A stretch of 11,015 nucleotides of DNA from NCBI GenBank assembly GCA_002495065.1, contig DADT01000049.1, positions 27,205 through 38,219 of the forward strand, given 5' to 3'. Shown here in pieces: positions 1 through 7,036 of this stretch. Below the pieces are notes generated by a model that worked only from the letters and a program-made list of their open reading frames with translations, was not told the origin of the DNA and made no database searches. This DNA comes from Methanoregula sp. UBA471. GTDB lineage: Archaea > Halobacteriota > Methanomicrobia > Methanomicrobiales > Methanospirillaceae. The stretch's first letter is position 1, and every line of letters starts with the position of its first letter. The translations under genes were made by a program, and so were the position numbers.

Positions 1-93
1 ATGCAATGATGCTTTATAATTTTAGCGAGCAGGAGTATTAATCATTCCCATTCTCAATTTTTTAAAGAAAGACGTATAAGATTAAATTCTTGG

Positions 94-157
94 AGAAAAT
101 AAAAATTCTTTCCCCCCTTAGAACCGAAACGAGAACTGGTGCTGGCTTATCACCAGC
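94..157 (-). terminator. Probable terminator after the response regulator gene
   Basis: Downstream of the regulator's stop on the minus strand there is a short inverted repeat, GCTGG (141-145) and CCAGC (153-157) with a 7-nt loop. T-rich runs follow at about 94-110 in minus-strand reading (T5 then T4). Archaeal termination relies mainly on T tracts, so the T run is the stronger evidence. The rest of 1-200 shows no gene. A 12-codon open stretch on plus ending in TAA at 39-41 could be the tail of an upstream gene, but it is too short to call. Confidence 0.5.
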
Positions 158-200
158 CCTGTTCAGAAATGGAACATGACGCACTCTGATTCCCGTTTCC

Positions 201-1595
201 TTATTTAAGAAATTCATCCCGTTTCGGGACAATGGGTGTATCTTTTTTCCAGAGATGAATATCCCGGGCACGGTCAAAGTTGAATTTTGCCTCTTCAGGA
301 TGCCCCATCTCTTTATAACATATGCCGATATGGTTCCATACACTGGCATTATTGGGCATCTGGTTTGCTACCATCTTGAACGTCTGGATCGCCGATTCGA
401 GATATTTGTTGCTCATATACAATACGCCGATCATTTCGAGTGTTTCGGCCAGATTGAAAAGAAGTTCGGGATCTTCAGGTGCGAGTTCCACCGCCCGCAG
501 CAGTGATTTGAGTGCACTGATATTATCGCCCATATCCCTGAAGCAGAGACCCCTGTCATTCCAGACATGCGGAAGTTTCTCGTCAATCTCCAAAGCCTTG
601 TCGAAGGCAGCAATGGCTTCCGAATATTTTTTTTCCCGTATGTACAGGACAACGCCTTCCTTATACAGGGCTGTGGCTTTACCGAGAATCTTATCAAACA
701 TCTTCCCGGCCGGCTTGGAAGACTTTTTCGATGCAACCTCTGCTGCAAGATTTGCCGCAGCATCCTGCGATTCATCGCGAATTATTACGTCTTTAAATGT
801 TGCAGTAACGTCCCTTAACATTCCGGCAGCTGCGATGAAATTTCCCTGACCGTCGTACACCGGCATAGCTTTTGTCCAGATTGTCCAGTCACTTCCATCT
901 TTTTTGGTTGCTTTGGTGACTGCGATAATCGGGCCTTTCGGGACCCTGCTGACTATCATGTATTTTTGTTGCTTTATCGCATCATCAGACTCGAATATAA
1001 GATTTATGAGCATTTTCCTTCGGGTTCCAAAAAAAGGTTCTGCATATATATAATCCCCTTTTCCAATGATATCGCTTGCCTTAACATCCGTCAGTTGTTC
1101 CATGGGAGGATTCCACGCAACAACCATGCCCTCACGATCTATCGCGAAACTGGGATCAGATGAAAAATTGATTAAATCATGGAGAATCCGCTTTGTTGTT
1201 CCTAGATTTCTCCCAATGTACGTTCTTTCAACAGCTGTTTTGACCATCGAGACCAGCTCGCGGAACTGCATCTGCGGGTCTTCGCCTTTCTGCAGGAAAA
1301 AGTTTGCACCATTGTTGATGGCTTCGATTGCTGTGTGTTCATGCCCGACTCCTGTAAAAATTATCACAGGGGTAGTATCTCCTTCAGAGCGAAGGATCTT
1401 TAAAAATTCAATTCCGTTGAGCTCCGGCATATCGTAATCGACGATAATAGCATCAAAAGTTTTTTCAGGAAGAATCTTCAGAGCCTCAGTTGCTGACTGT
1501 GCGGTATGGACACTCATCTCACGTGATCGTTCGGAGAACAGTTTAAGCACCTCGAGCAACGCGGGTTCATCATCTATCAATAAGACAGAGAGCAA
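201..1595 (-). CDS. REC-PAS-TPR response regulator
   Basis: This is a 464-aa cytoplasmic signalling protein. Residues 1-120 are a receiver domain with the acidic pair D8/D9, phospho-acceptor D53 (in VDYDMP), T81 and K103. Residues about 135-268 are a PAS domain that could bind a ligand or cofactor. After a charged linker (about 270-300), residues 308-446 form about four TPR repeats, normally protein-binding. There is no kinase, DNA-binding or output-enzyme domain, so the TPR part probably acts as a phosphorylation-controlled interaction module (inference). The partner kinase is not in the window. The start is TTG: an AGGTGG-like ribosome site sits 7 nt upstream, and the protein begins directly at the first receiver strand. 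A strong TATA box lies upstream. The domain calls are secure; the pathway is unknown. Confidence 0.9.
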   Translation of the reverse strand: MLSVLLIDDEPALLEVLKLFSERSREMSVHTAQSATEALKILPEKTFDAIIVDYDMPELNGIEFLKILRSEGDTTPVIIFTGVGHEHTAIEAINNGANFFLQKGEDPQMQFRELVSMVKTAVERTYIGRNLGTTKRILHDLINFSSDPSFAIDREGMVVAWNPPMEQLTDVKASDIIGKGDYIYAEPFFGTRRKMLINLIFESDDAIKQQKYMIVSRVPKGPIIAVTKATKKDGSDWTIWTKAMPVYDGQGNFIAAAGMLRDVTATFKDVIIRDESQDAAANLAAEVASKKSSKPAGKMFDKILGKATALYKEGVVLYIREKKYSEAIAAFDKALEIDEKLPHVWNDRGLCFRDMGDNISALKSLLRAVELAPEDPELLFNLAETLEMIGVLYMSNKYLESAIQTFKMVANQMPNNASVWNHIGICYKEMGHPEEAKFNFDRARDIHLWKKDTPIVPKRDEFLK

Positions 1596-1635
1596 GGAAA
1601 AACCACCTTTATTATTAGTTCAATGAGCCCCGGCA

Positions 1636-1649
1636 GATATAAATATAGG
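1636..1649 (-). promoter_or_regulatory. TATA box of the response regulator gene
   Basis: In minus-strand reading the sequence TATATTTATATC matches the archaeal box A. About 25 nt further on gives a start near 1614, just ahead of the ribosome site at 1603-1607. The motif is nearly symmetric and reads TATAAATA on plus, but I see no credible gene it would serve there. Confidence 0.6.
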
Positions 1650-1775
1650 CCTTTCTTACACGCCACTGGTATACCCTGAATATGACACTGGGAAGGTGGT
1701 CAGAAAACTGAATGAAACTATACTCTTATTTTTTTGTATCGGATCTAGCGCTGACAGAACAATCAGAATTAATCA

Positions 1776-1784
1776 TAAAAAGGA
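1776..1784 (-). terminator. T-tract terminator after htpX
   Basis: A run of five T's in minus-strand reading follows the htpX stop codon by a few bases, typical of archaeal intrinsic termination. A second, longer run (T7) lies further down at about 1729-1735 if read as A's on the minus strand, so only the first run is useful here. Confidence 0.35.
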
Positions 1785-1788
1785 TAGT

Positions 1789-2670
1789 TTAGTACCCGTG
1801 CAGCTCAGATTCCACTGCCTCAAGATTGGCTATCCGCTTTTCGAGGGGAGGATGTGTGGAAAAGAGCTCCATTATCGTGTTACCAGAGAGTGCCGGGATA
1901 ATAAAAAATGCGTTTGCGCCCTCAATTTTTGCCTTTGCCTCAGCCGGTACTACATCCATCCTTCCGCTAATCTTGCTTAATGCAGAGATCAGCGCCCTGG
2001 GATTTTTCGTGATATAAGCGCTGCCGCGATCTGCGGCAAATTCCCGGTATCGTGAAAGTGCGAGAATCAGCAGCGTACTTGCCGCATATATAATAATCGA
2101 GACAATCCAGACGACGATCCATCCTCCACCATCACGATTTCTTCCGCCGAACATTGCAGAAAAAAAGAAACTCTGCATGATCATGGAAGCTATCATCGCG
2201 ATAAAACTGGCCATTGTCATAGTCAGGATATCCCGGTTTTTAACATGTGCAAGTTCATGAGCAAGGACTGCCTCGAGTTCGTCCTTATTCAGCAGGCGCA
2301 TAATGGAGTCTGTGCACGCAACGACCGCATGCTTCGGACTCCGTCCTGTCGCAAAAGCATTAGGCACGGGACTCTGCATGATTGCTATTTTCGGTAGGGG
2401 GAGATCTGCTTCTTTGCAAAGCTTTTCGACCATCCTGTGAAGTTCAGGATATTCATCATCTTCCAGGATTCGTGCCCTTGTTGACCAGAGTACCAGTTTA
2501 TCCGAGAAAAAGTACTGGATCAATCCCATTCCTACTGCTAATACTACGATTAACCAGAGACCAGCTCCAAACGCCAGGAGAACTGTCATAAATACCAGGT
2601 AGAGGATGAACAACAGGAACATCGTCAGCCAGACCCGGCTTGTTAGGCCCCAGTCACGTTTCCATTTCAT
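1789..2670 (-). CDS. htpX: HtpX-family membrane zinc metalloprotease
   Basis: This 293-aa M48-family integral membrane protease is expected to cleave misfolded or damaged membrane proteins on the cytoplasmic side. Two N-terminal membrane segments lie at about 13-35 and 37-55. The zinc motif HELAH is at 138-142, with E139 catalytic. The third ligand E210 is in the RYREFAAD motif, typical of HtpX. Two further membrane segments lie at about 153-175 and 184-205, with a glycine-rich loop between them. The THPPLEKRI signature is near 272-280. Length fits the family (about 280-300). The ATG start begins the usual short basic lead into the first membrane helix, but no clear Shine-Dalgarno precedes it, so the leader may be short. 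It stands alone, divergent from the DUF1917-like gene. Function is from family knowledge; the substrate is unknown. Confidence 0.93.
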   Translation of the reverse strand: MKWKRDWGLTSRVWLTMFLLFILYLVFMTVLLAFGAGLWLIVVLAVGMGLIQYFFSDKLVLWSTRARILEDDEYPELHRMVEKLCKEADLPLPKIAIMQSPVPNAFATGRSPKHAVVACTDSIMRLLNKDELEAVLAHELAHVKNRDILTMTMASFIAMIASMIMQSFFFSAMFGGRNRDGGGWIVVWIVSIIIYAASTLLILALSRYREFAADRGSAYITKNPRALISALSKISGRMDVVPAEAKAKIEGANAFFIIPALSGNTIMELFSTHPPLEKRIANLEAVESELHGY

Positions 2671-2713
2671 AAGTTTTACATTTTTGATGGCTACAATCTT
2701 AAAACAATCGGAA

Positions 2714-2724
2714 ATTACATATAA
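2714..2724. promoter_or_regulatory. Possible shared divergent TATA element
   Basis: ATTACATATAA reads as a TATA-like box on plus and as TTATATGTAAT on minus. On minus it would start transcription near 2693, giving htpX a leader of about 23 nt. On plus it would start near 2747, giving the 2825 gene a leader of about 78 nt. No other comparable motif lies between the two genes except a weaker CTTAAAAC at 2698-2705. Confidence 0.4.
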
Positions 2725-2730
2725 CGGAAA

Positions 2731-2832
2731 ATGTTAGAGGTCATCGTGGGAGTCCTGGAAGGAACAAAGAACATTTCAGGATCAATACAGAAACTATTTT
2801 CTTACCAGCATCTGACTGGTACTTATGACTGA
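2731..2832 (+). CDS. Possible 33-aa upstream mini-ORF
   Basis: An ATG at 2731 opens 33 codons ending in TGA at 2830-2832, overlapping the start of the DUF1917-like gene by 8 bases in another frame. The peptide begins MLEVIVGVLEGT and resembles no family I know. It has no ribosome site of its own, and the TATA-like element nearby would start transcription downstream of its ATG. It could be a translated leader coupled to the next gene, or chance. The weak ribosome site of the next gene is the only hint in favour of coupling. Confidence 0.2.
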   Translation: MLEVIVGVLEGTKNISGSIQKLFSYQHLTGTYD

Positions 2833-3475
2833 AGCCGATCCCGAAGCCCTGGCTGATGTAGCGTATGGCATCTTCGAGCATGCCCTGAACCGAGGACTTC
2901 ATGCTCAAGGCAAATACCTTTTTGCACTGGTCGAGAGTGGTATTGACTTCAGGATGGAACTCTCCGAAATTTTTGATCTATTCGCCCATGAATACCCCCA
3001 GCTCGCTGAGGCGATGCTGAAACGATTTATCGATATCGATACTATCTATGGTATGCTCTGCCAGGGCGAAGGGGTGATCCCGTCCAGGACAACACAGATG
3101 TACTGGATTGTCCAGGATGCTCCAGGGAGCCCTCCCGAGGCAATAGAGGATGAAAATGCCGGAAAATGGTTGATTTTCCAGGAACCGGATCTTGCGGATG
3201 AATCCTGGAGTAAAGTTCGGGACAACACCGTAAAACTCAATCTCGGCATCTCGGCAAAAGTGAGCACGTCAAAGCCCAATCCCGAATCACGCGATAACCG
3301 GAAAGTCATTTATGTTTATACGAAAAACTGGGCGGATGAAGAAGATGTAATGCGGGTACGTGAGACACTTCGCACGCTCGGGTTCACTGAACGGATTGGG
3401 TATAAGAGAAATATTGAGACATTTGCCGGGCAGTATGCAAAGAAAGGGAAACGCGTAACATACTATTCGGCATGA
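2825..3475 (+). CDS. DUF1917/BLES03-like protein of unknown function
   Basis: The protein has 216 aa. The C-terminal half (about 113-216) runs GKWLIF, D-ES-W, LG-SAKVST, VIYVYT, DEEDVMRVRETLRTLG and IGYKRNIETFAGQY. This pattern recalls the BLES03/DUF1917 family, whose eukaryotic member C11orf68 has an eIF4E-like fold; archaeal members are sometimes labelled 'phosphothreonine lyase-like'. The N-terminal 85 residues look all-helical and acidic and match nothing I recognise. No signal peptide or membrane segment is visible. The ATG at 2825 is the only ATG before the conserved part that keeps the frame, since an in-frame stop lies at 2813. The ribosome site is weak. Neighbours give no functional clue. 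Family assignment is from memory of the motif pattern; biochemical function is unknown. Confidence 0.7.
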   Translation: MTEADPEALADVAYGIFEHALNRGLHAQGKYLFALVESGIDFRMELSEIFDLFAHEYPQLAEAMLKRFIDIDTIYGMLCQGEGVIPSRTTQMYWIVQDAPGSPPEAIEDENAGKWLIFQEPDLADESWSKVRDNTVKLNLGISAKVSTSKPNPESRDNRKVIYVYTKNWADEEDVMRVRETLRTLGFTERIGYKRNIETFAGQYAKKGKRVTYYSA

Positions 3476-3477
3476 AA

Positions 3478-3534
3478 TTCTGTTGTCCGGATGTCTTACG
3501 CAACAGAAAAAACTGATGTTTTTCAATGTATTTT
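3478..3534. terminator. Bidirectional terminator between convergent genes
   Basis: A perfect 8-bp inverted repeat, TTCTGTTG (3478-3485) and CAACAGAA (3501-3508), starts three bases after the plus gene's stop. T5 (about 3519-3523) and T6 (about 3531-3536) runs follow on plus. On minus, the A6 run at 3507-3512 reads as T6 just before the hairpin. It can serve both the 2825 gene and the long minus-strand operon that ends with rpl40e. Confidence 0.5.
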
Positions 3535-3595
3535 TTGTAACAAGTCTGGCAGAAAATACCTGATGAATTTTCATATCAGACAACGAAGGAAAAGG

Positions 3596-3742
3596 TTAGG
3601 CTTTTCTTTCCTTGTTCTTGGGGCGAAGATTCTGGTAACCACACTTGCGGCAGCTGGTCGCGCGGATTGCATTACGGGCATTGCAATGCATACATATTTT
3701 CACATTGAGTAACCGGGCTTCGGCTTCGGGAAATTTTGCCAT
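3596..3742 (-). CDS. rpl40e: 50S ribosomal protein eL40 (L40e)
   Basis: This 48-aa ribosomal protein begins MAKFPEAEARLLNVKICMHC. Zinc-binding pairs CxxC lie at C17/C20 and C31/C34, and the tail is highly basic (NLRPKNKERKA). Both length and pattern are diagnostic of archaeal eL40, a zinc-ribbon protein of the large subunit; the eukaryotic version is fused to ubiquitin. A good ribosome site, GGAGTG, lies 8 nt before the ATG. It follows the pyrophosphatase gene by 58 nt on the same strand and is probably the last gene of that operon. A TTATAAG motif in the gap could give it an extra promoter. Confidence 0.93.
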   Translation of the reverse strand: MAKFPEAEARLLNVKICMHCNARNAIRATSCRKCGYQNLRPKNKERKA

Positions 3743-3800
3743 AGAAATACACTCCTGTCTGCCCTTATAACAAAGCTGTAAGACTTATTAACCATTTGTG

Positions 3801-4349
3801 TCATGTGCGTAAAGGTGCATACTCCCGCATGAACCAGTCCCGGAATGCGGTAAGAGCCAGCGCCCGGTGAGATATTCTGTTTTTCTCTCCAATCGGGATC
3901 TCGGCAAGTGTCCGGCCCCCGACTTCGAAGATCGGATCGTACCCGAACCCTTCTCTCCCCCGGGGTTTTGTCACGATTCTGCCATTGATCGTTCCGGAAA
4001 AAACACGAATGCCATCGCTGTCGGCAAATGCAATAGCGGTCGTGAAGCGGGCATTACGATCCTCTGCATCCTCCATAATCTTGAGAATTCCGGTGTTACC
4101 AATAGTATGCAGCACATAAGCGGCATAAGGCCCGGGAAATCCTTTCAACGCGTCGATGCAAAATACAGTATCATCGACAATAAGCGGGGAATGGAGACGA
4201 TCGAATGCATAATGCGCTTTCTGCCGTGAGATCTCGGTTACATCTTCAGAACGAAGTTCAGGAATATCGAGGGATACGTGGATCACTTCAACAGTGCTGC
4301 CAAAAAATTCTGCAACCTCTCTGGCTTTATCAGCATTGCTTGAAACCAT
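3801..4349 (-). CDS. XTP/dITP pyrophosphatase (HAM1/RdgB family)
   Basis: It hydrolyses non-canonical purine triphosphates (ITP, dITP, XTP) to monophosphates, keeping them out of RNA and DNA. Counted from the ATG there are 182 aa. SSNADK is at 3-8, the acidic VDDTVF at 58-63 (usual ADDSGL position), GFPGPYAAY at 70-78, GREGFGYDPIF at 131-141 and KNRISHRALA at 156-165; these line the nucleotide and metal site. The ATG at 4349 would cut into the first beta strand, which in the family runs about five residues further upstream (MKIVFATGN pattern). In-frame upstream codons read I-I-L-T-M-V-S-S-N with no ATG, GTG or TTG, so AUA at 4359-4361 is a candidate start (see findings). The family call is firm; the start is not. 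Confidence 0.9.
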   Translation of the reverse strand: MVSSNADKAREVAEFFGSTVEVIHVSLDIPELRSEDVTEISRQKAHYAFDRLHSPLIVDDTVFCIDALKGFPGPYAAYVLHTIGNTGILKIMEDAEDRNARFTTAIAFADSDGIRVFSGTINGRIVTKPRGREGFGYDPIFEVGGRTLAEIPIGEKNRISHRALALTAFRDWFMREYAPLRT

Positions 4350-4357
4350 GGTGAGTA

Positions 4358-5941
4358 TTATAAATATCTCCCCCTGAGTTCGATTTCGTGCTCACGCGCG
4401 ATGATCTTATCAGCCTCCACAAACGTTTCTCTGTATCCTGCCGCAAAGGCCGTTTTGAGTGTATCCGCACGTTCAGGCGCCGTGCTCTCAAAGGTCTGGA
4501 AAAGGACGTGAACATCCACACCCCGTTGTTCGATCTCGGAACTTACCTGAGCTAATCCGAAATCAATCAATACACATATGCCGTCTTTTTCGCGGAGAAT
4601 AATATTGCTGGTGGTAAGATCGCCATGAACAATGCCGGCGGCGTGGAGCTTACCAATGACCTGTCCCGATTTATAGACCGCCTCTTCGTTCAGGTTCTCA
4701 GTCAGGAGTTTTCCCTTTATCTCCTCCATCACTATCGTATCTGAAGCGATATCACTCATGACTGGAGTTGGAACTCCTCCCTTGCGTGCAGCAGCGATCA
4801 ATCGTGCCTCCGCCCGCGTTCGCTCTGCGATAAGCCGTTTATCCAGTGCGGAAACGCGATATAATTTCGGAGGACGGTACTTCTCGACCTTGTCATTCCG
4901 GAAAATTATAACGGCTTCCGCCCCTTTTTTCCGGGAGTGATACTCCGATTGTATATGTCTGCCCGGTCGGACGCTCTCGTGTTTCCAGGTCACGTCGACT
5001 TCATCAACGCGGAATGCTGGTTTTATCTGGGAATATTCGACGGGAATGGAAGATCCGCTCTCAAGCATCAGTTTTCCGGTATAAGCGATCATTGCACCGT
5101 TGTCTCCGAGATATTTCTGCTCGGGAACATAGAACTTCGCTTCACGAGTCTCACACATCACGCGTAGCATTTCCTGTAACCGCTGATTTGCCCCGACACC
5201 GCCCACCAAAAGCACCTCATCTTTTCCGGTAAGCGACATAGCTCTCTCAGTCACTTCAACACACATTGCAAAGGCGGTTTCCTGCAGGCTGAAGCACACA
5301 TCGGGGAGTTTTTCCGTGCTGGCCTGTGCTGCTGAAACAAGTCCGGAGAATGCAAGATCCATCCCCTTGACCGTATACGGCAGTTCGATATAGTGTCCGT
5401 GTTTTGCCTGTGTTTCGATGATCGGACCGCCAGGATGAGGAAAATTCTTTGACCGTGCAAACTTGTCAAGTGCATTGCCTATGCCAATATCGAGCGTCTC
5501 CCCAAATATCCGGTACCGGCCGTTCAGATACCCGATTACCTGGGTATTGGCACCACTTGCATAGAGTACGATTGGATCATGGCAGCCGGTGGCAAAACGC
5601 CCGATCTCTACATGAGCAATGCAATGGTTAACACCGGCGAGAGGAACTTCCAGTGCCAGTGCGAGTGATCTTGCTGCAGTTGCAACTGTCCTCAGGCATG
5701 GTCCAAGTCCGGGGCCCTGTGAAAATGCAATTCCTGTAATCTTCTCAGGTTCCTGAATGATCGATGCGATGAGGTCTTTCATCATTGATGCATGGTGCTG
5801 GGCTGCTTCACGAGGATGAATTCCACCCTGAGCCGGCCGGTAGGGTCGGGAGACAAGGGAAATGAGATCACGATCAAAAAGAGCGGCGCTGAGGTTCCAT
5901 GCTGTCCCCTCAATTCCCAGTATCTGCCCAAAAACAGGCAT
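4358..5941 (-). CDS. Kae1-Bud32 fusion, tRNA t6A synthesis (KEOPS core)
   Basis: This 527-aa fusion joins the two central subunits of the archaeal KEOPS complex, which puts the threonylcarbamoyl group on A37 of ANN-decoding tRNAs. Residues 1-320 are Kae1, an ASKHA-fold transferase: GIEGTAWN near the start, GIHPREAAQHHA at 40-51, metal ligands H106 and H110 in HCIAH, and D280 in LGDNGAMIAYTG. Residues about 340-527 are Bud32, a small atypical kinase/ATPase with KxR-rich strand (EKYRPPKLYR), HGDLTTSN (439-446, D441 and N446), DFGLA (460-464) and the usual tail RGRYL. The start MPVFGQILGIEG was preferred over an upstream ATG at 5974, which lies inside the preceding gene. Only 5 nt separate it from the rps27ae stop and the ribosome site is weak, so coupled translation is likely. 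Fusion of the two is common in Euryarchaeota. Confidence 0.96.
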   Translation of the reverse strand: MPVFGQILGIEGTAWNLSAALFDRDLISLVSRPYRPAQGGIHPREAAQHHASMMKDLIASIIQEPEKITGIAFSQGPGLGPCLRTVATAARSLALALEVPLAGVNHCIAHVEIGRFATGCHDPIVLYASGANTQVIGYLNGRYRIFGETLDIGIGNALDKFARSKNFPHPGGPIIETQAKHGHYIELPYTVKGMDLAFSGLVSAAQASTEKLPDVCFSLQETAFAMCVEVTERAMSLTGKDEVLLVGGVGANQRLQEMLRVMCETREAKFYVPEQKYLGDNGAMIAYTGKLMLESGSSIPVEYSQIKPAFRVDEVDVTWKHESVRPGRHIQSEYHSRKKGAEAVIIFRNDKVEKYRPPKLYRVSALDKRLIAERTRAEARLIAAARKGGVPTPVMSDIASDTIVMEEIKGKLLTENLNEEAVYKSGQVIGKLHAAGIVHGDLTTSNIILREKDGICVLIDFGLAQVSSEIEQRGVDVHVLFQTFESTAPERADTLKTAFAAGYRETFVEADKIIAREHEIELRGRYL

Positions 5942-5946
5942 CGAAT

Positions 5947-6132
5947 TTATTTTCTGAATTCTGTATACCCGCACTTACCGCAGGTGGTCCGGTCCTTGTG
6001 GTCCGCCAGCATGATGCCGGGTCCGCAACGAGGGCAATATTTCTTACTGGTGATAACTTTTGCCCCCTCAATCTTATAATATGCGCTCCTCTTCTGCGCT
6101 TTGGGTCCTGCTGCCTTTTTTGCTGCTGCCAT
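5947..6132 (-). CDS. rps27ae: 30S ribosomal protein eS31 (S27ae)
   Basis: This 61-aa small-subunit zinc-ribbon protein is the archaeal counterpart of the eukaryotic ubiquitin-fused S27a. It has a basic Ala/Lys N-terminus, then CxxC pairs C33/C36 and C51/C54 and the end GYTEFRK. Length and motif are diagnostic. The ATG follows the rps24e stop by two bases (TAACGATG), so the two are almost certainly co-translated, the usual archaeal pairing. Confidence 0.96.
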   Translation of the reverse strand: MAAAKKAAGPKAQKRSAYYKIEGAKVITSKKYCPRCGPGIMLADHKDRTTCGKCGYTEFRK

Positions 6133-6134
6133 CG

Positions 6135-6434
6135 TTACGCTGTCCCCTCTTCTTTTGGCTTAGGCATTCCACGCGCTGCCAGATATGGGCGTTCGGTCTT
6201 GTTTCTTCCTTCTTCGGTGTCGTAGATGCGTGCAGAACCGCGGATCTCTGTTTTGCCAAAACTGCTGTTCAGGGTATCAAGAGTTACCTGATTCTCTTTT
6301 ACATTAAGCAGGGCACAGAGTTTGCCGATTATCTGCATCCGGGAGGGGGTTGCACCATCGTATTTGAGGTTAAACTGAACCTCTCTTCTGGATAAAAGCT
6401 CATTTCTTTTATCGCTGGTGATCTCAAAGTCCAT
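6135..6434 (-). CDS. rps24e: 30S ribosomal protein eS24 (S24e)
   Basis: This 99-aa small-subunit protein starts MDFEITSDKRNELLSRREVQF, the standard archaeal eS24 opening, followed by GATPSR, LCALLNV and the conserved core FGKTEIRGSARIYD at 59-72. The ATG at 6434 is chosen over one at 6521 because the family begins at MDFEI and the extra 29 residues would cover the promoter. An AGGAT ribosome site precedes it closely. It opens an operon that runs through rps27ae, kae1-bud32, the pyrophosphatase and rpl40e. Confidence 0.95.
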   Translation of the reverse strand: MDFEITSDKRNELLSRREVQFNLKYDGATPSRMQIIGKLCALLNVKENQVTLDTLNSSFGKTEIRGSARIYDTEEGRNKTERPYLAARGMPKPKEEGTA

Positions 6435-6462
6435 CGATATCCTGTAATTATTGGAAACCGGG

Positions 6463-6473
6463 TTATTTATAAT
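6463..6473 (-). promoter_or_regulatory. TATA box of the rps24e operon
   Basis: ATTATAAATAA in minus-strand reading fits the archaeal box A. Transcription would start near 6443, about 9 nt before the rps24e ATG. It lies between the T8 terminator of the previous operon and rps24e, which supports a separate transcript for the ribosomal/KEOPS genes. Confidence 0.6.
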
Positions 6474-6529
6474 ATGACCTTGCGGAGACGGATACCTATA
6501 ATCAATAGAGGATAAGGTCAAGGGTTCTC

Positions 6530-6537
6530 AAAAAAAA
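6530..6537 (-). terminator. T8 terminator after the dephospho-CoA kinase gene
   Basis: Eight T's in minus-strand reading begin 7 nt after the stop codon at 6545. No strong hairpin is needed for archaeal termination. It probably ends the aIF2-gamma to dephospho-CoA kinase transcript. Confidence 0.55.
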
Positions 6538-6544
6538 GCGACGT

Positions 6545-7036
6545 CTATGAATCCGAGCGGATAAAATGGCTGAGAAATTGTAGGGCGGTACATTTTGCTT
6601 CGGAATTTACCATGCGGAAAACCACTCCCTGTCGTGGTTGTCCATACAATACGATCGCACCATCGGGAGCTGCTAACACCAACGGGATCACAGCGAGATC
6701 CTCTTCTCCATCGACGACGACGGTAAACGGAGGATGTTCGACCGCATGTTCAAGCGCGCGGATCAAATCATCAGTCACCGTACCGGCAGGATTTTTTACC
6801 CTGATGTATTCACCATGAATTTCCGGCACCTGCCTGCATGGCGACCGCATGGTATATCCATCAACGACCGCGATATCGGGTATAATCCCCTTTTTCCTGA
6901 GGCTGTGAGTTACAACATCACCGACAGCATAAACAATGCGGCCTGAAATTTTTGGGATAATCTCATCAAGATTCCGGTATAATTCACCAAAAGGCTCCTG
7001 GAAAAGTTTCCGGTGCTTTTCGGGAAGCGTAAGCAT
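6545..7036 (-). CDS. GTP-dependent dephospho-CoA kinase (DUF359 family)
   Basis: This archaeal enzyme phosphorylates dephospho-CoA with GTP, the last step of coenzyme A synthesis, replacing bacterial CoaE. It has 163 aa. Family landmarks are AVGDVVT at 37-43, PDIAVVDG at 53-60, NPAGTVT at 82-88, VDGEEDLAVIPL at 108-119 and YGQPRQGVV at 131-139. The acidic residues in GD, VDG and DGEED form the expected catalytic and metal cluster. The ATG shares bases with the spt4 stop (ATGA at 7033-7036), so translation is coupled. It is the last gene of the aIF2-gamma operon. The activity was established for a Thermococcus family member; here it is by homology. Confidence 0.9.
   Translation of the reverse strand: MLTLPEKHRKLFQEPFGELYRNLDEIIPKISGRIVYAVGDVVTHSLRKKGIIPDIAVVDGYTMRSPCRQVPEIHGEYIRVKNPAGTVTDDLIRALEHAVEHPPFTVVVDGEEDLAVIPLVLAAPDGAIVLYGQPRQGVVFRMVNSEAKCTALQFLSHFIRSDS

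Noticed and set aside
322..849. 175-codon plus-strand frame opposite the response regulator
   Set aside because: It is the antisense of clear receiver/PAS/TPR coding sequence, and its translation lacks any family pattern.
5899..6225. 108-codon plus-strand frame over the rps27ae region
   Set aside because: It lies opposite two well-identified ribosomal and KEOPS genes and has Cys/Leu-rich shadow-type composition.
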